Assembly (NCBI GenBank): GCA_023356515.1
Contig: JAKQYG010000281.1
Span: 1 to 5,708, forward strand
Length of the DNA: 5,708 nt
Direction: 5' to 3'
Source: Trichodesmium sp. MAG_R04
Lineage (GTDB): Bacteria; Cyanobacteriota; Cyanobacteriia; Cyanobacteriales; Microcoleaceae
Part shown: positions 1-5,708 of the stretch, piece by piece
Numbering within the stretch: position 1 is the stretch's first letter
Layout: each line of letters opens with the position of its first letter
Made by a program: the position numbers and the translations under genes
Notes under the pieces: generated by a model
Seen by the model: only the letters and a program-made list of their open reading frames with translations
What the model was told of the DNA's origin: nothing
Database searches by the model: none

Positions 1-104
1 GGCATATTTATATATTGGCCAGCTATCACTTCTGCTGTTATATTTCCTTCTACTTTGCTAATGCCAGAACTACTCTCTTGATTAGTATTTTTATTTGATG
101 TCAT
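1..104 (-). CDS. Possible small protein, N-terminal part only (runs off left edge)
   Basis: A minus-strand frame starts with ATG at 104-102 and stays open to the window edge, giving 34 residues. It begins MTSNKNTNQESSSG and continues into a segment ending with GNITAEVIAGQYINM. The start is polar and disordered-looking, followed by a short alternating hydrophobic stretch (VEGNITAEVIAGQYI). This vaguely recalls the beta-strand-like 'G-N-V-x-G-x-V-x-G' segments seen near the N-termini of some bacterial conflict-related proteins, but that is an impression and not an assignment. No strong Shine-Dalgarno precedes the ATG. The frame is also open upstream to a stop near 183, so an alternative non-ATG start is possible. 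It would be transcribed away from the large genes to the right. The length of open frame is too short to prove it is a gene. Confidence 0.35.
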   Translation of the reverse strand, partial: MTSNKNTNQESSSGISKVEGNITAEVIAGQYINM

Positions 105-360
105 AGTTACATTTACGGGAGCGGTAGTGGTGTACAAGTAGTGATTTTTGCAGTTAGACTCCTGACAGTAAAAGGGGTTTACTTATGAACATCACTACAT
201 CTAAAGGACTACCTACGGGAGCTAAGTACAGGACAAAAATTTAAAAACCCTTTTTAAAATTAAATAACCATATCATTATTATCTAATAATAGAACATTTT
301 TAGCCAATCAATTTAATATTATTTAACCTTATTTTAATAGATATTACTTTTAATATCTAT
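105..360. other. Intergenic stretch, no convincing gene
   Basis: This AT-rich spacer separates the leftward frame from the repeat cluster. The only coding candidate is a 19-codon frame on the plus strand at 185-244 (MNITTSKGLPTGAKYRTKI). It has an AAGGGG ribosome-binding-like stretch at 172-177, seven bases before its ATG. It is too short to call and could be a leader peptide, a gene remnant or chance. The word ACGGGAGC occurs twice here (near 115-122 and 216-223). From 240 to 360 the sequence is very AT-rich with no open frame of note. Confidence 0.5.
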
Positions 361-437
361 CCGAAAAGAACTAATTATAGTATTTACAATTTCATTTTGA
401 CAGTACGCTATATATAGCCTACCTTCGTAAGTCCTGA
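361..437 (+). repeat. MITE-like repeat, direct copy 1
   Basis: This segment matches 764-838 in the same orientation at about 64 of 76 aligned positions by eye, with one gap. Both copies start CCGAAAA, share AACTAATTATAGTAT and end GTAAGTCCTG. It contains a perfect 12-bp palindrome, GCTATATATAGC, at 407-418. Its right end (CGTAAGTCCTGAT) is the same terminal word found at 716-729 and, inverted, at 577-590. This is the signature of a small non-autonomous element or a fragment of one. No transposase is present. Confidence 0.7.
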
Positions 438-542
438 TTCTTTTATCTCAGGGCAGAATTTTCCTGACCAAATCATTTTTACTATCAAATATCTTTTTCT
501 TCTTTTATTCATAAAATCGTATAGTTCATCTAACATATTCAT
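408..542 (-). other. Doubtful small ORF between inverted repeat copies
   Basis: A 44-codon minus-strand frame begins ATG at 542-540 with MNMLDELYDFMNKRRKRY and ends with a stop at 410-408, inside the palindrome of the left repeat. Its last ten or so codons therefore come from the repeat itself. It is basic and lysine/arginine-rich in the middle. No clear ribosome-binding site precedes it, and the sequence before the ATG is a run of A. I do not recognise it. It is most likely a chance frame, or the remnant of something into which the repeat inserted. Confidence 0.15.
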
Positions 543-576
543 TTTTTATTTTTTGAGTGGATATGTTAATATCATT

Positions 577-729
577 ATCAGGACTTACGCCATACTGCTA
601 TATATGGTGTATAAATTTGTCTTTTTAGAAGATCTTGTAACTACAATACGGAAAGGCACTAACTGTACTGTAAATATCTAAAATAATTATCAAAAATACA
701 CTATATAGCGCTACTGCGTAAGTCCTGAT
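577..729. mobile_element. MITE-like element of about 153 bp with imperfect terminal inverted repeats
   Basis: The left end reads ATCAGGACTTACGCCATACT and the right end, reverse-complemented, reads ATCAGGACTTACGCAGTAGC. The first 14 bases are identical, and the similarity resumes over the TATATA-rich inner part, giving roughly 32-bp imperfect terminal inverted repeats around an AT-rich core without a coding frame. The size, terminal repeats and lack of a transposase fit a miniature inverted-repeat element mobilised in trans. I cannot see a clean target-site duplication at its borders. The nearby direct copies at 361-437 and 764-838 end in the same terminal word and probably belong to the same family. 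Confidence 0.6.
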
Positions 730-763
730 TATATATGTTGCGACCTATTTAGGATTGCTATAT

Positions 764-838
764 CCGAAAAAACTAATTATAGTATGGACAATTTTATGTT
801 GATAGTAAGCGATATATAGCGTATCTGAGTAAGTCCTG
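764..838 (+). repeat. MITE-like repeat, direct copy 2, abutting the first large gene
   Basis: This is the second copy of the 361-437 unit, at about 84 percent identity by eye. The copy ends in GTAAGTCCTG at 829-838, so its edge lies 10 bp before the first possible start (GTG 849) and 67 bp before the preferred ATG (906) of the downstream WD40 gene. The open frame of that gene extends backwards through the repeat to a stop at 780-782 without any ATG. This is the main sign that a repeat insertion or deletion defines the present 5' end of the gene. Confidence 0.7.
799..827 (+). promoter_or_regulatory. Weak candidate promoter inside the repeat
   Basis: TTGATA at 799-804 resembles a -35 box and is followed after 17 bases by TATCTG at 822-827, which keeps only the first three positions of a -10 box. 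The homologous place in the first repeat copy has a better -35 (TTGACA, 397-402) and an equally poor -10. If it is real, the repeat would supply the promoter of the downstream gene. In DNA this AT-rich such matches are expected by chance. Confidence 0.15.
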
Positions 839-905
839 TAAAAAATTAGTGAAATTGAATTGTTTTCTTCATTACAACTCAATTATTATCAAGAGCAAAG
901 TTTCT

Positions 906-2447
906 ATGAATACTTCAACAAGCCTCTCATTAAAAGATACTAGATATCTTACTCACCTGCCTCATCATCTTGCTAATGCCAAAATGAATGATGAATTTTG
1001 CGATATCCTTAATGACTTTGAATTCATCAACCATAAAATTTCTGTGTCTGACCCTCAACTACTGATTGATGATTATGATTTGGGTTTGCTACCAGATGTA
1101 GAAATTTCTGAAGAAAAAAAAGAGGTCTTGGGTCTAATTAAAACTGCTATCCAGCTATCTGCTAATGCTTTAATGGAAGATAAGAAACAGTTACCAGGAC
1201 AATTATTAGGTAGGCTCAAGAATTTAGATAATGATGATATTAATTGGTTGTTGTATCAAATAGAAGATTGGAATGATTATTCCTGGTTACGTCCAGTAAA
1301 AGTTAATTTACTCACACCTTCGAGTCCTCTAGTACGCACTATTCCAACTGAACATCCTGAAGTTGCTTGCGTTGCTATTAGTAGATATGGGGAGTTAGCG
1401 CTGTCTGTAGGAAAAGGGGATGCTATGCTAAAACTGTGGAAATTGTCAACAGGAGAATTGGTGAAAACTCTAGAAATTAAGGAAACCTGGAATTGCATTC
1501 GTTCCTTAATGTCAGTACTATATGACAAGGAATCAGTTGCTAGCATTACAAATGAACAACTTAGAAAAAAAACACCTATTACTGCTTTAGCAATAAGTCC
1601 TGAAGGTAATTGGGCGCTTTCTGGAACTTCATGTCAAGATGTAATGTATTCACCAACACCAGGATTCGAACGAAGAGGCATGTACCCAAAAAAGTGCGTA
1701 GTCGAATTATGGAATCTGTCTGAAGGCAAATCTATGCTTACTTTTAATATGGGATATAATGATGAAATAACTTCTCTAGCTCTCAGTTCTGATGGAAAAT
1801 ATGGTCTTATGGGTACATTGAAGGGAGAGTTTATTATTTGTAATTTTGAGAAAATCCAAAAAGAAGAACCTAAATACTTTGACTTGTCTAACGAATTTAA
1901 ACGTGGTAATTTGGCAGCAAAAATTATCGGCGACCTTTTCTCTTTTTGTGATGATGTAAAAGCAGTTGAACTTACCCCTGATGGTCGTTGGGTTTTAGCA
2001 GTTTCTAATGATACTCTCAAAATTTGGGATTTGCTAAAAGGATGTCTTCACCAAATTATTCTTTTTGTACCTTTAGAACCTTCAAGAGAAGTTACAGCTT
2101 TATACTTGAACTTTGAGGGAAATGTAATTATTCAATCAAAAGATAATAGTTGTAGTTTGATTATGCTCAAAATTTATGAACATGAGGTTTCTGATAATAG
2201 TATCATAAACAAAATTGAAAGAAAAATAGCAAATCTTAAAATTAATTCATTCGTCAGGAGCTTTATAAATTTTTGGGAGGATCTAAAAAAAATAAAATCA
2301 AAGTTTCTAAAAGAAACTTCGATTCACTTACCATTGGGGATTATCCCTCAAGCAATTAGTTATGATAACAACTGGGCAATTTCAATAACAAATGATGGAG
2401 GCATACAATTATGGGACTTGTCAAGAATCGAGAAAACTATCAAGTAG
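906..2447 (+). CDS. STAND-type helical linker plus WD40 propeller protein, lacking the NTPase domain
   Basis: The protein has 513 residues from ATG 906. Residues 1-120 match the helical linker typical of WD40-containing STAND ATPases (APAF1-like helical domain): YLTHLPHHLANA near the start, then DFEFI, LLIDDYDL, LIKTAIQLSANAL, LPGQLLGRL and SWLRPV. From about 150 there are some six WD40 blades, visible as VAISRYGELALSVG...LKLWKLSTGE (152-186), LAISPEGNWALSG...VELWNLSEGK (225-276, with an insert), LALSSDGKYGL (287-318), LTPDGRWVLAV...LKIWDL (351-380), a degenerate blade (396-428) and AISYDNNWAIS...IQLWDLS (479-507). Such propellers bind proteins or sense ligands. In this family an NB-ARC or NACHT ATPase normally precedes the helical domain. 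None is encoded here, and the frame starts just past a repeat copy, suggesting 5' truncation. GTG 849 would add 19 residues; ATG 906 has only a weak AAGAG (891-895). The protein stops before a seventh blade, which is encoded by the overlapping next frame. Confidence 0.85.
   Translation: MNTSTSLSLKDTRYLTHLPHHLANAKMNDEFCDILNDFEFINHKISVSDPQLLIDDYDLGLLPDVEISEEKKEVLGLIKTAIQLSANALMEDKKQLPGQLLGRLKNLDNDDINWLLYQIEDWNDYSWLRPVKVNLLTPSSPLVRTIPTEHPEVACVAISRYGELALSVGKGDAMLKLWKLSTGELVKTLEIKETWNCIRSLMSVLYDKESVASITNEQLRKKTPITALAISPEGNWALSGTSCQDVMYSPTPGFERRGMYPKKCVVELWNLSEGKSMLTFNMGYNDEITSLALSSDGKYGLMGTLKGEFIICNFEKIQKEEPKYFDLSNEFKRGNLAAKIIGDLFSFCDDVKAVELTPDGRWVLAVSNDTLKIWDLLKGCLHQIILFVPLEPSREVTALYLNFEGNVIIQSKDNSCSLIMLKIYEHEVSDNSIINKIERKIANLKINSFVRSFINFWEDLKKIKSKFLKETSIHLPLGIIPQAISYDNNWAISITNDGGIQLWDLSRIEKTIK
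2397..2401 (+). promoter_or_regulatory. Ribosome-binding site deciding the start of the second large gene
   Basis: GGAGG lies nine bases before ATG 2411, inside the end of the preceding gene. This is near-ideal spacing and much better than anything before the first gene. It supports start or re-initiation at 2411 by translational coupling. A caution is that GATGGAGGC also encodes Asp-Gly-Gly of the WD40 blade in the upstream frame, so the match may be partly coincidental. Confidence 0.5.
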
Positions 2448-5400
2448 CTATTTCTCTTAATGGAATGTGGACTTTTTCCAAGCAAGGAGAAACAAAACTA
2501 CTTGTGCAAAATTCTCTGACAGGAGAGCATAAACAGATTTTAAATGCTCGTTTAGATAGTAGACGGAAATCAATTCGTCATGTAGAAATGGCTGCGAAGA
2601 GTATTAACGGAAAATGGCTAATTTTGATCTTTAGAGATAATACTTTTACAGAATGGTACTTACCACAAAAAGATGTAAACTTTAAAAAAAATGATATAAA
2701 TTCTGCCCCTTTGATAAGGGCAGTTAGTTCAAATAACCATTGGGCACTTCGAGAAATTAACAGTGGACATTTTGAAGTTCAAGACCTTTTCACTGGTAAA
2801 ATAGTTCATGTTATACAAGAAAAAGATGACAATTTTGGTTTAGAAGTAGGTTTGGCAAGTGGAGACAATGAATTCTGGAGAAAGATTGTAATTTATAATG
2901 ATGGGTGTTTCGTACTCATGCCCACGCCTAATGATGGGGATTTAGTTCTTTGGGATTTGAAGAATTACCCAAAGTGCGATTGGTTTCTAAAGGCTTACCA
3001 GAGGGAACTAACACCTTCTGCTAATATTTCTACTATTATATTAAGTGCTGATGAACAGTTCTGTATTGTTGGATTCTATAATGGCGTCATCAATATTTAT
3101 GAATTAAAAAGCGATCGCAAAGTTTATTCTTGCCAAGAGCATAAAATACCTATTACTTGTGTGGCGATGAGTCCAGATAATCAAATTCTTATCTCTGGCA
3201 CTAATAATGGAATAATTACAGTTTGCAATTTTCAGTCTCAAGCTGCTATTGATTTTAAATTAGATACTGTAGTTAAACTTAAATTAGATACAGAAGTTTC
3301 ATATTGTTCTTTTCACTCAGAACAACCATTTATAATGGTAGGGGATATTCAAGAAAAAATCAACATCTTTGAACAAGTTCTCTCTGAGCATTCATTTGAT
3401 GATAAAGCTTCACAAGATAAGGGGTCTTCAACAAACGTTGTCTCTGACCAACCAACTATCATCTCAAAACGCATTCGTATGCAAGCTCTCTGTGGTGAGG
3501 AGAGGTATTTTATTAAAGGAGATTTTATTAAAGGAGAAGTTATTGGACCAGGGAACCTACAGATAGAACTCTACAATCAAAACCATCTAATTTATCAATA
3601 TAATGAGTTTATTCCAAAGGGAGAAGCGCGTACTCTGTCTACGTATATTCTGTTCCCCAATGAACCTTGGGAAGAAGACCTTAAAGGGTACATAGCTTTA
3701 CAGACACCCAATAACAAGTTTATTTGTAGAGTAGATTTGACTATTAGTTGTTTAATTACCAAGCGGGATGTTTTAAGATGGTATCGTTATGTGGTTGGGA
3801 GCTATCCTCTCGATGAATTGTTAAAGCTTAATGAGCGTTTATTTGGTCCTATTCATAGAAAAACAGAAGAGACTATTGATCGAATTATTGAATACAATAA
3901 AACTCAAGATAAACAATTCAATCAAACTAAATATAAAGATAGTGAGGTAGAGCTTTTAAAAGCTAGAAAGCAACAGATTCAAAATAGTTGGAGAACAGAG
4001 ATTGTAACTATTGAAGACTCTGGAGATCAAGAAAAATTCGTCAGGTATAATGGTTCATCTATTCGTCTTTTTTTACGTCCTGAAGACATTATTGAGTTGG
4101 ATTCTCAGGATTCTACATATTCAGATGTAAAAAAAAACAATCATAATCAAGCTATAGATTATAAAGACTCTCTTGGAAGTGAATTAGAAGATGTTTGGTT
4201 TTTATTAAAAACACTTGTAGAACCTGGCATAGATCGTTTTGTATATCTTGGTAAAGCATGGAAAAAATTCAAGCTTATTGTAAGTATGGCTCTGGTTGAT
4301 GAAAAAAAACAACTACCAAAGTTTCTAACTAACCTACGAGAAGCTTCTATATCTAGTCAGTTAATGTTAGTTTTCCAAAACAAAAAAAAGCTACTATATT
4401 TTACTATTTTTAAGATTTTTTCAAGTTTTTTAATAACTATTTTTATCATTTCAACAATTACACATTTTTTCATCAGTAACGTTAGCAATTTGTTAGGTAA
4501 AAATCAAATCATAAGCAATAGTTTATTACTATTCTGGGCAATCTGTTTAATAGCATCTTACTTAGTATTAATAGTTATTCTAATCCATTTAGGGGCTTTA
4601 AACACCCCTAATGAAGAAGATTTTCAGAAGGTTTGGTATAATTTAATCTTAGCTAAACTTATATTTTTTTTGTTTATTTCACCATTCTGTTTATTGGGCA
4701 TTATTGTAGGTGGAATTCAGGGAATATCATTAGGAATGAAAGTAATAGATGCTATTACGGAAGGTTTCATAGAAATTATAGCAGGTTTCATACAAATTAT
4801 AGCAGGTTTCATACAAATTATAGCATTAATTAACACTAATGGATATTGGTTTTCAATAATAGCAACCTATTGTATTTTAATTTTTTTTGCAACCATAACT
4901 GTGTTGATAGCGAGTTGGATAGAATGGATAGTTAGAGGAAAAAGAAAACATGATTCCTTTTTTAGAATCTTCGGTAGTGCATTTTTACCACTACTAACTA
5001 CTCTACTTGGATATCAAAAATATATAAGTTCACTATTGTGGTCTATAATTTGGTACATAGTAATTGCCAAACTATTCATGTATTCTGAAACTATTAACTA
5101 TAATATTAGGCTATTACTAGGAGTTTTTATAGGAATAGGTTTCAGTGTTTTAATCGGTGATTACTTTGGTGGCAACTCTTTTGAAAGCCTTATTTTCAGA
5201 GCGGTTTTGGGTACTATAATTGGTATTTTTCTAATAAGTATGGGCAAACCTATGATGCTTGGTGCTTTAGGTAGTCTGACAGCTTATATTTCTATTTCTT
5301 TTTCTTTCAATTCTTCTTTAAAAACTTTAATACCAATTGTTAAAGAAAATACTACTTTTGTTGGATTAATTATTATTAAAGGAATAAAACTACTGTTTGG

Positions 5401-5708
5401 TGGTTTAAAACCTTTAATACCAATTATTAAGGAAAATACCCCTTTGCTTGGATTAATTATTATTAAAGGAATAAAACTACTGTCTGTTGCAGGAATAGGG
5501 TTACTATTGGGTGGAATAGCAGGATTTTGGGGAGGAATATTGTTCGGTTGTTGTTTTATTATTACTATAATAATAGTAGGATTTGGTTTTTTCTGGTTAT
5601 TCTTCCGGAAAACTACTAAAGCGAAAATAATTAAAGATTTTCAAGAAAGAGGTTATAATCCATTTTTCGGTGTTATTTTTTTAATATCAACTGCATTCTT
5701 AGGCAGTA
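2411..5708 (+). CDS. WD40 propeller / beta-rich domain / polytopic membrane protein, 3' end beyond window
   Basis: The frame is open from ATG 2411 to the window edge, at least 1099 residues. Residues 10-322 hold about seven degenerate WD40 blades: AISLNGMWTFSKQ (10-40), SINGKWLILI (58-83), AVSSNNHWAL...VQDLFTGK (102-130), LVLWDLKN (158-185), ILSADEQFCIVG...INIYELKS (206-236), AMSPDNQILISGTNNG (248-275) and a last one ending INIFEQ (about 298-322). After a polar linker, residues 354-448 form a beta-rich segment (RIRMQALCGE to DLTISCLI) that could be an Ig- or arrestin-like sandwich, a guess from strand pattern. Residues 450-660 are charged and mostly helical. From about 661 there are roughly ten hydrophobic segments, for example 661-691, 703-731, 741-776, 812-843, 874-893 and 899-919, with several more to the edge. 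No catalytic motif is recognised. The first blade completes the propeller of the upstream gene, overlapped by 37 nt in the -1 register. The hydrophobic part predicts a membrane anchor or pore, with the propeller probably cytoplasmic (inference). Confidence 0.88.
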   Translation, partial: MGLVKNRENYQVAISLNGMWTFSKQGETKLLVQNSLTGEHKQILNARLDSRRKSIRHVEMAAKSINGKWLILIFRDNTFTEWYLPQKDVNFKKNDINSAPLIRAVSSNNHWALREINSGHFEVQDLFTGKIVHVIQEKDDNFGLEVGLASGDNEFWRKIVIYNDGCFVLMPTPNDGDLVLWDLKNYPKCDWFLKAYQRELTPSANISTIILSADEQFCIVGFYNGVINIYELKSDRKVYSCQEHKIPITCVAMSPDNQILISGTNNGIITVCNFQSQAAIDFKLDTVVKLKLDTEVSYCSFHSEQPFIMVGDIQEKINIFEQVLSEHSFDDKASQDKGSSTNVVSDQPTIISKRIRMQALCGEERYFIKGDFIKGEVIGPGNLQIELYNQNHLIYQYNEFIPKGEARTLSTYILFPNEPWEEDLKGYIALQTPNNKFICRVDLTISCLITKRDVLRWYRYVVGSYPLDELLKLNERLFGPIHRKTEETIDRIIEYNKTQDKQFNQTKYKDSEVELLKARKQQIQNSWRTEIVTIEDSGDQEKFVRYNGSSIRLFLRPEDIIELDSQDSTYSDVKKNNHNQAIDYKDSLGSELEDVWFLLKTLVEPGIDRFVYLGKAWKKFKLIVSMALVDEKKQLPKFLTNLREASISSQLMLVFQNKKKLLYFTIFKIFSSFLITIFIISTITHFFISNVSNLLGKNQIISNSLLLFWAICLIASYLVLIVILIHLGALNTPNEEDFQKVWYNLILAKLIFFLFISPFCLLGIIVGGIQGISLGMKVIDAITEGFIEIIAGFIQIIAGFIQIIALINTNGYWFSIIATYCILIFFATITVLIASWIEWIVRGKRKHDSFFRIFGSAFLPLLTTLLGYQKYISSLLWSIIWYIVIAKLFMYSETINYNIRLLLGVFIGIGFSVLIGDYFGGNSFESLIFRAVLGTIIGIFLISMGKPMMLGALGSLTAYISISFSFNSSLKTLIPIVKENTTFVGLIIIKGIKLLFGGLKPLIPIIKENTPLLGLIIIKGIKLLSVAGIGLLLGGIAGFWGGILFGCCFIITIIIVGFGFFWLFFRKTTKAKIIKDFQERGYNPFFGVIFLISTAFLGS
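3111..3118. repeat. HIP1 palindrome GCGATCGC
   Basis: This octamer is highly over-represented in many cyanobacterial genomes. Here it lies inside the propeller coding sequence, spanning the codons for Ser-Asp-Arg. It is the only copy I find in the window, so it supports a cyanobacterial host but does not prove it. Confidence 0.8.
3257..3298 (+). repeat. Imperfect 24-nt tandem duplication in the last WD40 blades
   Basis: The word AAATTAGATAC recurs with a 24-nt period (3257 and 3281), giving protein repeats KLDTVVK and KLDTEVS. It is in frame and partial, in the loop before the last WD40-like blade. Confidence 0.5.
3508..3537 (+). repeat. Perfect 15-nt tandem duplication
   Basis: TTTTATTAAAGGAGA occurs twice back to back, in frame, duplicating the pentapeptide FIKGD/FIKGE in the beta-rich domain after the propeller. 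The multiple-of-three length preserves the frame. Confidence 0.8.
4763..4825 (+). repeat. 21-nt tandem triplication in the membrane domain
   Basis: There are three consecutive 21-nt units (4763-4783, 4784-4804, 4805-4825). The second and third are identical and the first differs by one base. Each encodes GF-I-(E/Q)-I-I-A. The result is a 7-residue periodic hydrophobic/amphipathic helix (residues about 785-805) between membrane segments. The near-perfect identity indicates recent expansion. Confidence 0.9.
5321..5494 (+). repeat. 87-nt (29-residue) tandem duplication in the membrane domain
   Basis: Two in-frame units, 5321-5407 and 5408-5494, encode KTLIPIVKENTTFVGL... and KPLIPIIKENTPLLGL..., each followed by IIIKGIKLL. 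The first 75 nt differ at about 7 positions and the final 33 nt of that stretch are identical. Each unit gives one hydrophobic hairpin-like segment with a lysine/glutamate/asparagine turn, so the duplication adds membrane-associated length without breaking the frame. Confidence 0.9.

Noticed and set aside
361..840. CRISPR array
   Set aside because: The repeats are few, diverged, present in both orientations and irregularly spaced, which fits MITE-like elements and not a CRISPR array.
1277..1546. 89-codon open frame on the minus strand
   Set aside because: It lies wholly inside the WD40 coding sequence on the opposite strand, has no recognisable domain, and the plus-strand frame shows clear WD40 motifs.
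1634..2020. 128-codon open frame on the minus strand
   Set aside because: It is antisense to three well-formed WD40 blades and its composition is what the complement of those codons produces; no ribosome-binding site or domain is seen.
2425..2447. Programmed -1 ribosomal frameshift site
   Set aside because: The overlap has only an AAAA run (codons GAG AAA ACT) and no canonical X XXY YYZ slippery heptamer, and I see no strong stem-loop just downstream. A mutation or re-initiation explains it more simply.
3369..3566. 65-codon open frame on the plus strand, different register
   Set aside because: It is contained in the long frame starting at 2411, which continues through it without a stop; its repeats (ILLKE) are just the 15-nt duplication read out of frame.
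4763..4825. Frameshift or assembly artefact from tandem repeats
   Set aside because: The unit is 21 nt, the frame is kept before, within and after, and one unit differs by a base, so a real in-frame expansion is more likely.

Overview
The window looks like an accessory region of a filamentous or otherwise large-genome cyanobacterium. The evidence is indirect. The DNA is AT-rich, one HIP1 palindrome (GCGATCGC, 3111-3118) is present, the intergenic DNA carries copies of a short element ending in ATCAGGACTTACGC / GCGTAAGTCCTGAT of a kind common between cyanobacterial genes, and the proteins are WD40 / STAND-type signalling proteins of the sort these genomes amplify.

Layout: positions 1-104 hold the N-terminus of a possible small protein on the minus strand that runs off the left edge (low confidence). 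Positions 105-848 hold no convincing gene. Instead they contain a cluster of MITE-like repeats: two direct copies of about 76 bp (361-437 and 764-838) and a 153-bp unit bounded by inverted repeats (577-729). The last repeat copy ends only about 10 bp before the open frame of the first large gene.

Positions 906-2447 encode a 513-residue protein. It begins in the small helical linker domain that normally sits between the NTPase module and the propeller of WD40-containing STAND (NB-ARC/NACHT-like) ATPases, then continues into about six WD40 blades. No NTPase domain is present in the window. The frame closes just where a seventh blade should follow. A second long frame, overlapping by 37 nt in the -1 register and preceded by a good GGAGG ribosome-binding site, starts at 2411 and is open to the window end (at least 1099 residues). 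It opens with the missing blade, adds about six more, then has a beta-rich domain, a charged helical region and a large hydrophobic domain with roughly ten membrane segments.

Taken together, the two frames read as one very large WD40-sensor/membrane protein. It appears to have lost its N-terminal ATPase at a mobile-element boundary and to be split inside the propeller, either by a frameshift or as a translationally coupled pair. The membrane domain carries recent in-frame tandem duplications (21 nt x3 and 87 nt x2). I do not recognise the C-terminal membrane domain. A membrane-acting output for a STAND-like sensor, for example in conflict or regulated cell death, is an inference from architecture only.
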